Assembly: GCF_001632365.1 (NCBI RefSeq)
Contig: NW_024468522.1
Span: 265,030-329,029 of the forward strand
From: Laetiporus sulphureus 93-53
Lineage: Eukaryota; Basidiomycota; Agaricomycetes; Polyporales; Laetiporaceae
Direction: 5' to 3'
Length of the DNA: 64,000 nucleotides
Shown here: one piece after another, positions 1 through 11,897 of the stretch
Layout of the letters: each line of letters opens with the position of its first letter
Position numbering within the stretch: position 1 is the stretch's first letter
Translations under genes and position numbers: made by a program
Notes under the pieces: model-generated
The model's database searches: none
What the model was told of the DNA's origin: nothing
What the model saw: the letters and a program-made list of their open reading frames with translations, nothing else

Positions 1-428
1 CGGTAGACTTCGGAAAGTCATGGCCGGTTAACACCGCAGACATGAAAGCGTTTGCGACCGTTACTTAATGACACGAAAATTGTAATTGACTGCCTTTTTG
101 GGAAATAAAGTTGCCTAATTAGGGCATAGTGTTGCATAGGTCACACTTTAGAACACATTTTCAGTGTATTTGCAGCGGGAATAAATGCCTTCATGCCTGC
201 AGTGTAAGCTTTCAAGCTCAGTTTGGGCGCCTGTTCGCGAGATTTGACCCGATCTGTTTCAAGTTAGGCTTGACATCATGCCTCCCTTGTCCCTCAATTG
301 AGGGATCACTAGTTTGAGCTCACTCTCTTTCGTTGACCATTGATCTAACTTGAACTGAAGTTGACAATTGCTGGATTTGTCACTGGAGGATCCCTGCTAC
401 TTAGTTGCTGCAAAATCCCTGCTGAGCG
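1..428. other. Intergenic, left edge
   Basis: I see no credible gene here. The stretch contains the presumed promoter and 5' leader of the GPN2 gene that starts at 429. The short open frames have no recognisable protein and no conserved motif. Confidence 0.5.
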
Positions 429-1622
429 ATGCCTTTCGGAGAAGTGGTCTGCGGCTCTCCTGGAAGCGGGAAATCTACCTATTGCTATGGCAAACACCAA
501 CTGTTCACTGCTCTCAACCGACCGATCTCCATTGTGAACCTCGATCCTGCGAACGACAACATCCCATATCCATGCGCCATCGACATCTCGTCGCTGATCA
601 CTCTGGAGGATGTCATGAACGAACACGGCCTCGGGCCAAACGGGGGCATGCTCTACTGCATGGAATACCTGGAGGCGAACTACGACTGGCTGGAGGATAG
701 GCTGAAGGAGCTGGGCAACGACGCATATATCCTGTTCGACCTGCCAGGCCAGGTCGAGCTGAGCACGAACCATGAGAGCGTGAAGAACATCGTGCACAAA
801 CTGGCCAAGAGCGGCTTCCGCGTACGTACTGCCTGTCGTTGCTCCATGCCAACTGACACAGAGCTCGTCAGCTAGCCGCAGTCCACCTATGCGACGCGCA
901 CTACGTGACAGATGCGGCAAAGTATGTCTCGGTGCTGATGCTGGCGTTGCGAGCGATGCTTCACCTCGAGCTTCCTCACGTCAACGTGCTGTCCAAAATC
1001 GACCTCATTCAGCAATACGGCGATTTAGGTGCGTGCCGGGTCTATTATATCGAACCCATACGTCCCGTTGACGCATGTACAGACTTCAACCTCGAATTCT
1101 ACACTGAAGTGCAAGACCTGTCCTACCTGGAGAACGCCCTTTCCGCATCTTCACCACGCTACAAAGATTTGAACATGGCCATATGTTCCCTCGTCGAAGA
1201 TTTCGGGCTTGTAGGCTTCGAAACACTCGCAGTGGAGGTACGCTCCTCGCTCAGTCCTCTTCCAACTGAGTCTTACCTGTTCCCAGGACAAGGAGTCCAT
1301 GCTGCATCTCTCACGCGTCATTGACAAAGCCACGGGCTGCGTCTTCGTTCCGCCACCGGAAGCCAAGCAGCCCCCGGGTACGGTCGAGGCGAAAGGTGTT
1401 CCGGCGACAGCGCGGCCAAACGTACACGCACTCTTCACCAGCGCTGCCGGGCCAATGCAGGGCCCGAGAAGCGATGTGAGAGACGTGCAGGAGCGATGGG
1501 TTGACGCCAAGGAGGAGTGGGATGCTTGGGAGAAGGCGCAGTGGAGGAAGGAAGGACAAATGGTTCAGGAGGCTGCACGGAAAAGTAAGATACGAGAAAG
1601 AGGTGCAAGGGAGAAAACGTGA
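429..1622 (+). CDS. GPN2: GPN-loop GTPase 2 (GPN2)
   Basis: GPN-family GTPases act in the cytoplasm in assembly and nuclear import of RNA polymerase II and III. The N-terminus carries a P-loop (GSPGSGKST, residues about 9-17), then the family's defining Gly-Pro-Asn loop in GLGPNGGM, the switch DLPGQVEL and the guanine-specificity motif SKID. Four exons join in frame. Introns are about 822-871, one beginning after codon GAT TTA G near 1027, and one beginning after GCA GTG GAG near 1237. The C-terminal third (1299-1622) is a charged, Lys/Glu/Arg-rich tail. The start is the first ATG directly before the P-loop. Assignment to GPN2 rather than GPN3 rests on overall resemblance from memory. Confidence 0.92.
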
Positions 1623-3290
1623 TTGACCGAAAAGCAAGTTTGACTTCTGCGGTCTGTCCGAGTATAACGTTGTCGATGGCCTCTACCGTGAGTGGCAGGG
1701 AAGATTCATTTAGAGGCTTCAGTGTCGAAGTTAGCATGTTTCCTGCTTTGGTCCGAATTTTGAAGTCCTGGTAAAAGTTGGGAGGATATTAATGGTATGA
1801 ATCATGTATATCTTATTGCAGGATGGACATTTTGAACAGTCTACGAGCTCGACGCACGCTAGATCATTGTCACTGCATGCATTTAAGCCTCATGCACATG
1901 CGTCAAGTCGAACGTGAACTCTGCCGTTTTGGGCCACCCGTTCAGTTCCGCCCTCGCGGCGCGCCTCCTCACGACTTTCTGTGACTCCGTCTGCCAGCTC
2001 TGGGGAATTGCTGCTCCGTCTTCTGTCTTCAATTTTCTCCCGGGAATTTCGTTTGAGACCTCACAAATTGACTCGTTCATGATTGACTCCATTGCGTAAT
2101 CGATCTCAAAGTAGGCGTCGGCGTCTCCGTTCTCACTAAGCCTCGAAGGATCATCGACAGCTACACAGGCAATCTGGACGATTTGGATGGGGTTCGGGCC
2201 CGTCATCATCCTCAACTGGCTCCCTCCCCCCCGGGATTAGTGCAATTGTTAGGACAACTTTTACACAAGGAACTCTTCTTTCAATTCAGTCGTATTCTTG
2301 TCCCGTCCATGAAAGAAGATTCGTTCACCAGATCTGTCCTCTATCCCGCCCCTCTGGTGCCGACATGCCCTCTTACTTCATTAGCGAAGAGATAACAGTA
2401 CTACAAGGTGTACTCCAACTCTCGTCCTCAGCCAGATCGCTCACTGGCCGTTGGAATCTGGATATGCCCGCAACACGTTAGACCCCAGGGATTGCACAGC
2501 CATCACCGTGGTTGTCCTTTGAATGCGGAATGTGAACGTATGGCAATGAACACATTTGAACGTCATAACCGGGCTTCATCAGATAAATCACTCGCAGAAA
2601 CACCTTGGTGTCTCGCTTAGATGATTGTAAAGCGGACATGGAACGCGGGTCCATATTGTGCTACCGGCTGATCAACACGCAGTCCGGGTCTGCGATGTGC
2701 TGTATTCGACATCATGTCGCGATTCACGAGCTGACGCCCTTCTTGCGTTTGTTGGACCACCGCCTCCGTTTCGTTGAGGAAGACAAGACGGCGGGGTGCA
2801 CAAACACGCGCCGTGCCCTACGTGAATGTCAGCATGCTGAAGATCGGAGTGGCAACAGTAAGCGATATGCTTTGTCTGTTGCTGAGGGAACTGATATCCT
2901 GCAAGGCAAGGCTGGCATTCGTGGCAAGTAACGATGTTAGTGAAGCTTTATCTCATGCACTGATGAATGAATCATCGCATCAGATCGAAGGGGAACTTCC
3001 TTGATGGAACCACATGAAGTGTTATACCTAAATGCCCGGGGCCGTTCGGCGAAGCTCTCTCACTTCGGTTTCACAAATCTCATCTAGATGATCTAAGAAG
3101 GCGCCTCGACGTCGCGCGCCTCTGCTCATGACTCATGCGCGATCCTCTTGCCTTCTATTTGTTGTAATTGGCAATCTATCTCCGGAAACCTGATGGACCG
3201 GATTCATGCATCACAGCCGCCCCTAGATAAGGCGCATCCTTTTCACTCTCACTCGTGCAGTCCCGCATTTTAGGCTCACGAACCGCTGAT
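1623..3290. other. Long intergenic stretch without a recognised gene
   Basis: About 1.7 kb between GPN2 and the GNAT gene. The best open frame is on the minus strand at 1883-2215 (110 codons, acidic and Ser/Glu-rich). It has no family I recognise, and no flanking exons could be joined to it. Several plus-strand frames around 2605-3004 are also short and featureless. I see no repeats or RNA genes. Confidence 0.4.
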
Positions 3291-4356
3291 ATGCCTGCGT
3301 ACACTTTCGAGCACGTAACCACGCCTTCCGGTATGCTCTATGCTCTATGTCTGCAAATAAGCAGGATTTTGACTTTTATCCAGACGAGCTCGTAGAAGCT
3401 TCGGTCGCATTGTTTGCGCAGTTGATGAGCACAGGCATGTGTAGTGGTCTGCGTTGTGGCAAATATTTTGATGCCGTTTCTTATACAGATGCCGCCATGG
3501 TCAGTCTTTGTGGAGGAGATGCGGGCAAGGTTGGCGACATGGGTCGGGCAATGCTTGAAGCAGGCATATTTGCTGCAGGCGAATATTATGTTGCAAAAGA
3601 TGAGAATGGGATTTGGCAGGCTATACGATGTGGATGCCGCCAGGTCAAGAGCTGTTCAGCACGTAAGCTGCTCGTCATTGTTCAAAGGTTTCAGTTAGTT
3701 GACCTAAGTCTTCAGTCCCGAGCAGCGCGAGCTGGGGCTCAACGAGTTCATGAAAAATCTCTCTAAGGAGGGAAAAGAGTACTATAGTACTATCGTTCGT
3801 CTTGATGCTTGATTAGGTGCCAGTGTCTTTGGGACTTACTGGCTGATTCTGTCATTACAGTTATTTGCGGAGTTTCCAGCGTTCGTGAACAGTTGTCTAG
3901 GTCCCACTGTATGGTTGCTTGATGCTGTGATGCACTGGTATGCTTATCTGCATCTTCATAGGGCAAAATTGGCTCGTGGTGGCTGCACATGGCGATGGTG
4001 CGGCCAGAAAGCCAGAGGCAAGGCGTCGCCACATCATTGATTCAACTTGCCCGTGAGAAGGTAAAGTCGTGTCTCTCTGCCGGCAATTGTAACCTCGAAG
4101 GTGTAATGTGCGCTCAACTTAATCTTGTCTCATGCAGGCCAAGCAGAATGGTGAAACCCTGGCATGCAGCACAACGACGCCGACAAATGTAAGAAACGCT
4201 GATTGCGATATTTCGTTAGATGAGTGATTGACCATTAGTAGGTTATCGTGTATCGAAATATTGGCTTCGATCTTAAAGGGCAACGTATCATGCCATCGCC
4301 GTGGGGTGACTGGCCTCTATACGTATTCTCTCTCGACACGAGCCGTGCTTCCTGAT
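3291..4356 (+). pseudogene. GNAT-family N-acetyltransferase, frameshifted
   Basis: GNAT enzymes transfer acetyl from acetyl-CoA to amines. The 3' exons are clear: WMPPGQELFST near 3631, then the acetyl-CoA loop VRPESQRQGVATSLIQLARE (about 3995-4055), then VIVYRNIGFDLKG and a C-terminal PSPWGDWPLYVFSLDTS ending at the stop at 4354-4356. These join by ordinary small introns. The 5' half reads in a different frame. The frame giving YYVAKDENG runs into ENG-IWQ at about 3606-3613, while the expected continuation DLAGYTMWMPPG lies in another frame. One missing G in the GGG run would restore it. The first ATG block (MPAYTFEHVTTPS) also cannot be joined in frame. This is either a decaying gene or an assembly error. 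Confidence 0.7.
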
Positions 4357-5355
4357 GATCACTTTACTACGGAGAAGCAATGCACAACGAAACTCCGAGT
4401 GAGTTGATAGTAACTCGTTTCGCCCTGTATGGCAGCGCATCAGTAAAATGGGAGTCTCTTGATAGAACCATGATTGTCTCGCCGAGTTTCATACGATGAC
4501 TTTCTTTCTGTTAGTCAAATGGAAGATGCAGCCTGTCGGGGAGGATTCTTATCGCAAAGGAAGCTCAGTTCTGGTCCTGCGCGTACACGTGTATCTCCGG
4601 CTCATCAATAGCTACTGCTTCGTAGAAGTGAGCAACGTGTTGCGGTTCTTCTTAGAACCCAAGCTTGAGAAAGCGGGTCTGAACGTTGTGGCATCACCGC
4701 CCGAGCGCTTCCCAATTTTTTCGAGTCGCATAGCGCTACCACCGCCGCGAGCGTGTATCCAAAGAGAAGACTTTACTCGAAGTGCCTTCCTCCACAGATC
4801 GTCATTTTAACGTGTGGCTAACCAGTCCACGTGGAATATAGAAACCGTCAACGCCGGGACACGTTCGATGCAGTTTGCCACGGAATACCAGACAATGACC
4901 CATATTGCCCGGATCGTCGGAGCGACCAAATTCAGCGATCCGTTCTCGAATTGCACTACTCCAAATGGAACTAGTATCCAAGGACTGGAAACTGGAGTGC
5001 ACAAAGTCTGCACGAACTTGGCGTCGCTGAGAAACATGTATAATTATGAGCTCGTTGGATGGATGGCAGCATCTTGAAGAGACGTGCCATGCTGTGATCG
5101 CCTCATGCAACATCAATTTTGAGACTTCATCGGCCCGCTGTCGACTTCATCTGCGTGCTGAGAAAGTAGCAAACAGTATCTTTGGCAAATGACCTGCTCA
5201 AACACTGGTAGACGGAAGCAGTGAGATGTGTACAGGAACATATTTGTAGGAATGAAAAGTCTGCACCGTCAACTATGCGCAAAATCAACGTTCTATTCAA
5301 GAGATGATCAGCAAACCATAACAATACAGAGAAATGAAATGGGTATTTACCAGAT
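4357..5355. other. Intergenic between GNAT and E(z) gene A
   Basis: About 1 kb with convergent neighbours. Open frames at 4496-4810 and 4814-5077 (plus) and 4802-5116 (minus) overlap one another and match nothing I know. Nothing else is visible. Confidence 0.4.
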
Positions 5356-8042
5356 TTATAGGGGAAATTCCGGCCCATAGTCGAGAAACAGCTCGGATCC
5401 AGCGGATATAAAACGTTCTGAAGAGGATGTCAGAGGGAGGGATCGTAGACGGCTACAACAAACTCACTGGCAAAGATGCCTATTCGGTGGTCACCGTTAA
5501 CCAGGAGGACTATCAATGCAGCAAGTATGATGAGTCATAATAAAGCAGGGAGCTCAAGGCTCACTTTCAACAGAGCAGTTCGCTTGATGGGAGTGATTGA
5601 TGAACCTGGCTTCGTTCCCTACAAAGGCGCTATCGACGTTCATGGACGCATTTAGTCCGTAGACGTAGCTACGTCCCCGATGGTAGGAAACTTCGCTGCC
5701 AACAGTAGATCAGATTCGCAAGTCTACACGAGATCGTTCGGTCAATCTCACCTTCGAGTGACGAACGTCGGTTCGTAGATGAGCTCGCCGACGTACTCTG
5801 AGAACAACGCATGATTATAGTGTGCACCGCGATCAAGATGGAGAATGATACCTGTGATCAAGTCCCCCTCCGAGGCGGACTCGAGGAGGAACACACCAAG
5901 ACCGAAGCTGCCTCGCTTGACTTCAACTTTCTGAACATAGCACGTCAGTTCGTCAAGCTGCATGCAACGCTGACTGGTACTAATACTCGCTTTGACATGC
6001 CCCTTTTGCAATCGAGAGTTGCAGCAGACGTTCTTTTCTGAGTCTGCGTGTTCGTGATCAATCATCTTATAAGAGATCGCTCGGCGAAGAATGCAGCTTC
6101 TCACTCCTGAGTCACATTGGGGTCAGCTTTGCACGCAATGAAAAGGTCGGAGCATGGAGCCTACTGTATATCGCACGTGGAGCAAAGCTCTGGATCGCAT
6201 TCGCGATTAGTTTGACGGCACGGGCAGCGACCAGCGAGGCACATTTGCGGTTTTGAACCTTTCCTGCCGCAACGGCATCCAGTCCAACGAATGACACCTG
6301 TCGTCAGTCCAGGTCAGTTTTTGATGGCAGATGTACAACAATACGCTCGTACAGTCAATGTCGCAACGGCAATTTCTCGAACAGCGTACACCGTTTCGGA
6401 AGCAAGGACAGTCGTTCGCTCGATTGCAGGGTCCGTTATGGTTACATGGATGTTCGCTGGAGAAGGTGTGAGCACGTTATGCCATCAAAAAATTTGCGGG
6501 AGAAACGTACGGTGTAAAATCCGTGGGATTGTCATCGACTTCGATGCATTAGTCAGATAAGTGGCTTCATCCAATATTTGAGCTTGAATGTCGCTCACCG
6601 AATTCAAACGGCAGTTCCGGACTTCGAGTACCAAGTTCCCAGTCCGTATCGTCGAAAGGCGTACTCATCCCAGGAGACTTGCAGATCGTTGCTACCTGAA
6701 ATTATTCGAGTCATCTCCATCGAAAGAGAGGCAATGAGAAATGTCCTACCTCGTTGCATGGTTTGCGGCAAAGGGCAGCGAGCTCGCACTCGCTCGCACC
6801 GGGGAAAATATGCAGGAACGTTCGCAGATTTTTGACATCTACAGAGCTCCATGGTATGACGTCTTCGATGCCTTAAGTCGTTTCAAGATGGAATACATTC
6901 TGGAACGCAGAGCAACCCATGTTCATACCTTTGAAATTCAGATGGCAACCACGGCCACACGCTATGGCTTCTGGATCATCAGCAAGCGCATGCAGAGAGA
7001 CGTTCCGGAAACGATTGTCGTGTAGACTCAATGTGACCTGCTGGAAATCTGTACGCGATTAAAAAAAATCCGTCAGAAGATGTAGTCTTATAAAGGAAGA
7101 TCAACATACCATGAGATAGACAATGAGCTTGCACACAATTGAGATTAGGGCAGAACAGCGTTAATTCTTCCTGGAGGAGAGTAGTTAAATTCCGAGCATC
7201 AGGCACCAGCGTCCTCGCGACAGAGGAGATAAATGGCTTCAGGGCATCGGACCAATGAGCTAGATCGCTGAAGTAAGGAGTCAGTAGCTATATGCGGCCA
7301 AAATTGCTACATGTGCACCCACTTCTGGGAACCCGTCCAAATTGCCCCTGGAGTGGAAGAATATGTGCCCAGCCGAATTGGAAGAACGGCAGTCTCATCA
7401 ATATGAGCAGTTGATATGCCAAAGTGAAGGCTGAGTCGACGAGCGCTCTCTAGTACGATGCAGAGGACTATCTTATAAGTGCGCGTTGCATATGAGGTGA
7501 CGGGGAACAGACTTACGGTTCGGGTCTTTGGAATTTGTCTGCCATGCCAAGGTATCATATTCGAGCATATGGTTTCGAGCGTCGAAGAAGGAGTCGTCGG
7601 CAAATGGAACGAATGGCATGTCGCTTGAGTCATCTCCGTGCAAGATATTGATATTGATGGGGGCGCAAGACTCGTACGTATTGCATGGCTCGACGATCCC
7701 TACATCCACAGACTCGAAAATTGTCAAGGTTTCGACAGCAAAGGATCCGTTGTCTCCGATGTTGTACATTGTAAATAAGCATTCTGTGTCGTCTTCGGTG
7801 GTCTCGGCGGAGGCATCCGGAGTGGCCGGTCTGTCGAGTGGCAGGCTCAAGTCAACGTCTGGAGTAGCAAAAAGGCGTTTTCTTCCGAAAGCAGGAGAGC
7901 AGGCCAGGGAAACAATTGATAATTTGGAGTGTTCTTGTTCCCATGAATAGAACTCGTTCCAAACCGCGTCGAAAACGGACTGTACCCGCTCAGTAGTGCG
8001 TTCCAGAGCATCGAGTTCGAGAGAATTGGATTTTGCGATCAT
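5356..8042 (-). CDS. KMT6: E(z)/EZH2-type H3K27 methyltransferase, gene A
   Basis: E(z) proteins are the catalytic subunit of Polycomb repressive complex 2 and methylate histone H3 Lys27. Reading down the minus strand: exon 1 (8042-7517) has the N-terminal block AVWNEFYSWEQ; exons near 7449-7110 end in LFCPNLNCVQAHCLSH; then ACGRGCHLNF; a SANT-like block LHIFPG...LCRKPCNEV (about 6840-6745); a CXC domain, PCNHNGPCNRANDCPCFRNG (about 6455-6396) then RCPCRQTNRECDPELCSTC (about 6220-6165); and a SET domain with KRGSFGLGVF, EYVGELIYEP, ARFINHSHQANC (about 5605-5570), VNGDHRIGIFAK and ELFLDYGPEF before the stop. All catalytic SET motifs are present. About ten small introns join in frame. The protein is roughly 550-600 residues, compact for the family. 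It is divergent to the dipeptidase gene at 8460. Confidence 0.9.
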
Positions 8043-8459
8043 CGGAGAAGGTGCTAGAAAGCCGTACTCTCAATAGTACGCGCGAGGATGAGATGCTGTA
8101 GTGGGTATTACACAAGGTCATGTAAGTGGCTATAATCAACTCACCTTGCAAATTGAACAACACGTTAGCGCTGTGGCCGAGGCTGAGCACTTGACAGTGT
8201 TTCCACAATTTTCGTGAGCGTTTCTCGCCTATAAACGATCAAAAGGCATCGAAACATAATAATTTTTTTCGATCTCGACCTGTGCGACTGTCGGTAATTC
8301 CGAGATTAACGCTCTCCGAGTCATTATGAGATATCATGTTGAGAGTGGTTTTCTCACCCAGACTTTGCCCTCGACGCGCGATCTCTGCCACAACGCTATG
8401 CTGATCTCTTCTCAGCAGTCGTAGAAGAAGGAGATAGCCTGCAACTCGCCTACAAAAAT
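8043..8459. promoter_or_regulatory. Shared divergent promoter, E(z) gene A and dipeptidase
   Basis: About 417 bases separate the two divergent starts. On the minus strand an open stretch at 8208-8146 could splice in frame to just before the gene A ATG (donor GGTGAG, acceptor CTAG near 8054). It has no ATG, so it more likely marks a 5' UTR intron. No defined operator is visible. Confidence 0.4.
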
Positions 8460-10402
8460 ATGTTGATGCTGTCGAGAGTAGGATCACTACACCTGCCTTT
8501 TCAGGGACGTCGAGTAGCCATTCAAATTAGTCGAATTCGCGCCTCTCATATCATCTCTCGGCCACTCTCATCGTCGCGATCTCTCAGCATGCCGGCCCCA
8601 GACAAGTTCCTCAGCTTCATCGACGAGCATGCAGACAAGTTCATCAAGCGTCTCGGGGAGGCCGTCGCAATTCCCAGGTCAGTATACATCAGCCGAGGCG
8701 TCGCACGTTGATCCCGACCCATCGCACGGCCACCAGCATAAGCGGCGATGCGGCCCACCGGCAGGACGTCTTCAAGATGGGCAACTGGCTGCAGGGCCAG
8801 CTGAACACCGTCGGCGTGCAGACGAAGCTCGTCGACCTCGGCAAGCACGTCATGGACGGCCAGGAGCTGCAGCTGCCGCCCGCGATCCTGGGGCGGATCG
8901 GCGACGATTCGAAGAAGAAGACCGTGCTCATTTACGGACACTACGACGTGCAGCCTGCTGAGCTGAGCGATGGCTGGGATACGGAGCCGTTCAAGCTCGT
9001 CGTGGACGAGGCGAGCGGCCGGCTGATCGGGCGCGGCGCGACGGACGACAAGGGGCCTATCCTGGGATGGCTCAACGTGCTCGAGGCGCACAAGACGCTT
9101 GGACTGGAGCTTCCTGTGAACCTGCGCTTCTGCTTTGAAGGAATGGAGGAGAGCGGGAGCGAAGGCCTGGATGATCTGATCAAGTCTGAGGTGGCGAAGG
9201 GCAAGGACGGTTGGTTTGACGGAGTCGACTGTGTCTGCATCGTGAGTTTTCGCGGTTCCACTCGTTACCTCCCTCATTCACTCCTCCTGCCAGTCGGACA
9301 ACTACTGGCTTAACAATCGTACGCCATGCATTACGTACGGTCTTCGCGGAATTGCCTACTTCAAGGTGACCGTGTCCGGCCCGACACGCGACCTCCACTC
9401 TGGTATCTTTGGGCGGACGGTATATGAGCCGATGACGGCCCTCGTTGCTCTCATGAGCAAGCTGGTCGCTCCCGACGGCACCATCCTCGTCCCAGGTGTT
9501 GAGGATTTGGTACCAAATGCCACCGACGAAGAAATGTGCGTCTCAATGTGTCTCGGTGCGATGATACTGTTCGACTGAAAGCGCTCAGAGCGATCTATAA
9601 TAAGCTGGATTACTCTGTTCAGGACGTGGAGCAGGCTGCGGGCGCGCCTATCGCCATCTCCTCGGACAAGGCTACGGTGATTATGGGCCGCATGCGCATG
9701 CCTTCTCTCTCCCTGCACGGCATTGAGGGCGCGTTCTCCGGTGCGGGTGGAAAGACTGTCATTCCCGCAAGCGTCTCGGGCAAGTTCAGTATCCGGTAAG
9801 GGCTCCGAGAGATTCTCTCCTGAGCATGCTCTTACCGTGAATAAAGTCTGGTCCCACCCCAGACGCCCGAGGACATCGCAACGCTCGTGGAGAAGTACCT
9901 CAAGGACGAGTTTGCAAAGCTCAATACGAAGGCGACGCTCAAGATTGAGAACCTGCACGGTGGTAAGCCATGGGTCGCTGACCACAAGCACTGGAATTTC
10001 GAAGCGGCAAAGATTGCAACCAGGGTTCGCGAACTCGTTTCGTGGACTTTGTACATGTACTGACCGCCGTCGCAGGCCGTCTACAACAGGGACCCTGACC
10101 TTACCCGTGAAGGTGGCTCAATCCCTGTGACGCTCACCTTCGCTGACAGTCTTGGTGTCAACGTCCTTTTGTTGCCCATGGGTCGTGGCGACGACGGCGC
10201 TCAGTAAGTGGTCCGAGTGCGTCGTGTTCAGCATGAACCTCATGCCTTTGGCAGCTCGACAAATGAGAAGCTCGACCGATCGAATTTCCTCAAAGGCGTA
10301 TGTCTGCTTTCTACAACATGCGTCATGTAACTGATATCATCGTTACAGAGCAAACTCTTGGGAACCTATCTGTACGAGGTCGGTGCGATCGCAACTGCTT
10401 GA
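8460..10402 (+). CDS. DUG1: M20 metallodipeptidase (CNDP2/DUG1-like)
   Basis: This family hydrolyses Cys-Gly and other dipeptides using two metal ions; in yeast Dug1 works in glutathione breakdown. Visible motifs in order: IYGHYDVQP (metal His and Asp, about 8932), [10 protein letters not shown] (bridging Asp), [11 protein letters not shown] (catalytic and metal Glu, about 9137), [12 protein letters not shown] (about 9382), [12 protein letters not shown], and GRGDDGAH with the final metal His split by an intron at about 10203. The first intron is 8678-8736 and gives [13 protein letters not shown]. Two in-frame starts exist: ATG 8460, whose 43-residue leader is Arg/Ser-rich with no acidic residues, and ATG 8589, which matches the family's usual N-terminus. 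Confidence 0.9.
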
Positions 10403-10577
10403 ATCGGTAAATCTGAAGGACCACCTTTGTGAATGGCGGGGTTTTTGTGCATCTGTGTGTTTGAATAGCTTGCAAATGTATGAACTGCTGTATCGATATA
10501 CAAGTTGTGACATTGGTCTGAAGGAGCAAGGAAAGCCGTCGAAGGTATCTGGACTGAAAAGCATGCGGTGACTAGAT
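10403..10577. other. 3' flank of dipeptidase gene
   Basis: Probable 3' UTR and intergenic sequence before the retroelement target site. No gene is seen. Confidence 0.5.
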
Positions 10578-10590
10578 TATTGAACCCCAC
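10578..10590. repeat. Target-site duplication, copy 1
   Basis: The 13 bases TATTGAACCCCAC occur here directly against the T-run and again at 11885-11897. They bracket the LINE relic exactly as a target-site duplication should. Confidence 0.85.
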
Positions 10591-11884
10591 TTTTTTTTTT
10601 TTTGTTTTTTTTGAGTACAACATGCAGGGTAGCATTGAGCCGCGATAGCAGCTCTACGACTAGTGGTATATACAAAGATGAGGACACGTGAAAATGAGAT
10701 GGTCCCGGACACGCGAAGGACTATGCGCACGTGGAGCGAAAGAATGATATAGCGAAATGCGGGGGAAAGCGGTAAGGGGCGAGAAGACCCTGGCGCATAG
10801 AAACTATGAAACGCATACCATCTCGCCACGAGCCCCACCCGCTCGAAACATTCCAGTCAGTATGGGCCTCCTCCCCGGGTCCCTAATCCCGCGGTGTTTC
10901 AGTGCCCCACCAGGCCACCGCACGACTTCAAAGGGTGTCGACGGGAACCCGCTTGAATGGCCATCGACAGGCCAGTTGAAGAAGGGTTTGGCTAGGTGAG
11001 TGAGGGTCAGGATGGTCAAGTCCTGTGCGTAGGCGTGTTGCTGAGTTCGACTGGGGCGGTTGCTGACACTATAGAAAAGAATGGAAAGATATCGAAGAAA
11101 TCTATAGGCTCATGGCGTTGGAACGCCCCCGTTGCTCAGGATGGCGATAATTTTTCGTGGTCGGGCAGGATGCGCTGTCGCTGGCGTGGCGTCCACCACA
11201 GTTGATGCATTTGAAATGGCCGCAGGTTGTAACCAGGCCCGTGCTCGCCTAGAGGGTGTTGCACGCCTGGCAGACATCTTGGTGTGAGTCGTCGCGATGG
11301 TTGACGCTGCCGCAAAGGCGGCAGGCCGGTTTCCTGTTCTTGGTCGGGCAGGTGGACTTGCGATGTCCCATGCGCCAGCAGTGTGTGCATTGAGCAAAGA
11401 TCGGGCGGTCGACGTACTCTTTAACGGAGAGACGTTGGCAGTCCAGGAAGACAAACCGGGAGCCCTTGGCGAGGAGCTGGGATGCAATAGTGCCGTTCGG
11501 ATCCTCGACGGCAAACATAAGTGGGGCCCGTTCCTTCTGCGCGAGTTGATCGGCCGGGCAGAGATACCGTGGAATAACCGAGAAGTGGGCACCAGCGAGA
11601 ACAGGATTGACCTTGAGGTGGGCACAAAGCTGCTCACCGGTTTAAGTGGGTTGATCGGGCGAAGGACGGGTGAGAGAGCCAGGGATGAAGAATTTCGACC
11701 AGCGCACAACTGGGCGCATGTCCGACTGACCACCTGTAGCCGGGACAGGAACGTCCAGCACCGAACGAACGATGGATGCGGCCTCTTCGATGAGTGATTG
11801 GGGGGTCGATGTTGCCCACTGGAACGCAAGCTTGCGAGCGGGCGTGAAAGTGACGGCGAAAAGGACAATCCCCTTGAATGAGGG
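10591..11884 (-). mobile_element. 5'-truncated LINE (Tad1-like), gag-type ORF1 relic
   Basis: A non-LTR retroelement inserted on the minus strand. Its poly(A) tail is the T-rich run at 10591-10612 on the plus strand. Reading down from 11884, the remaining ORF1 contains gag-like sequence and three CCHC-type zinc knuckles: CTHCWRMGHRKSTCP (about 11400), CRLCGSVNHRDDSHQDVC (about 11310) and CINCGGRHASDSASCP (about 11210). These lie in more than one frame, so the ORF is broken. No endonuclease or reverse transcriptase is present: after ORF1 the sequence goes to a 3' tail within about 500 bases. The element is therefore 5'-truncated and either internally deleted or derived from a gag-only non-autonomous form. 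Confidence 0.85.
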
Positions 11885-11897
11885 TATTGAACCCCAC
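11885..11897. repeat. Target-site duplication, copy 2
   Basis: Second copy of TATTGAACCCCAC, identical to 10578-10590. It marks the 5' junction of the LINE. Confidence 0.85.
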
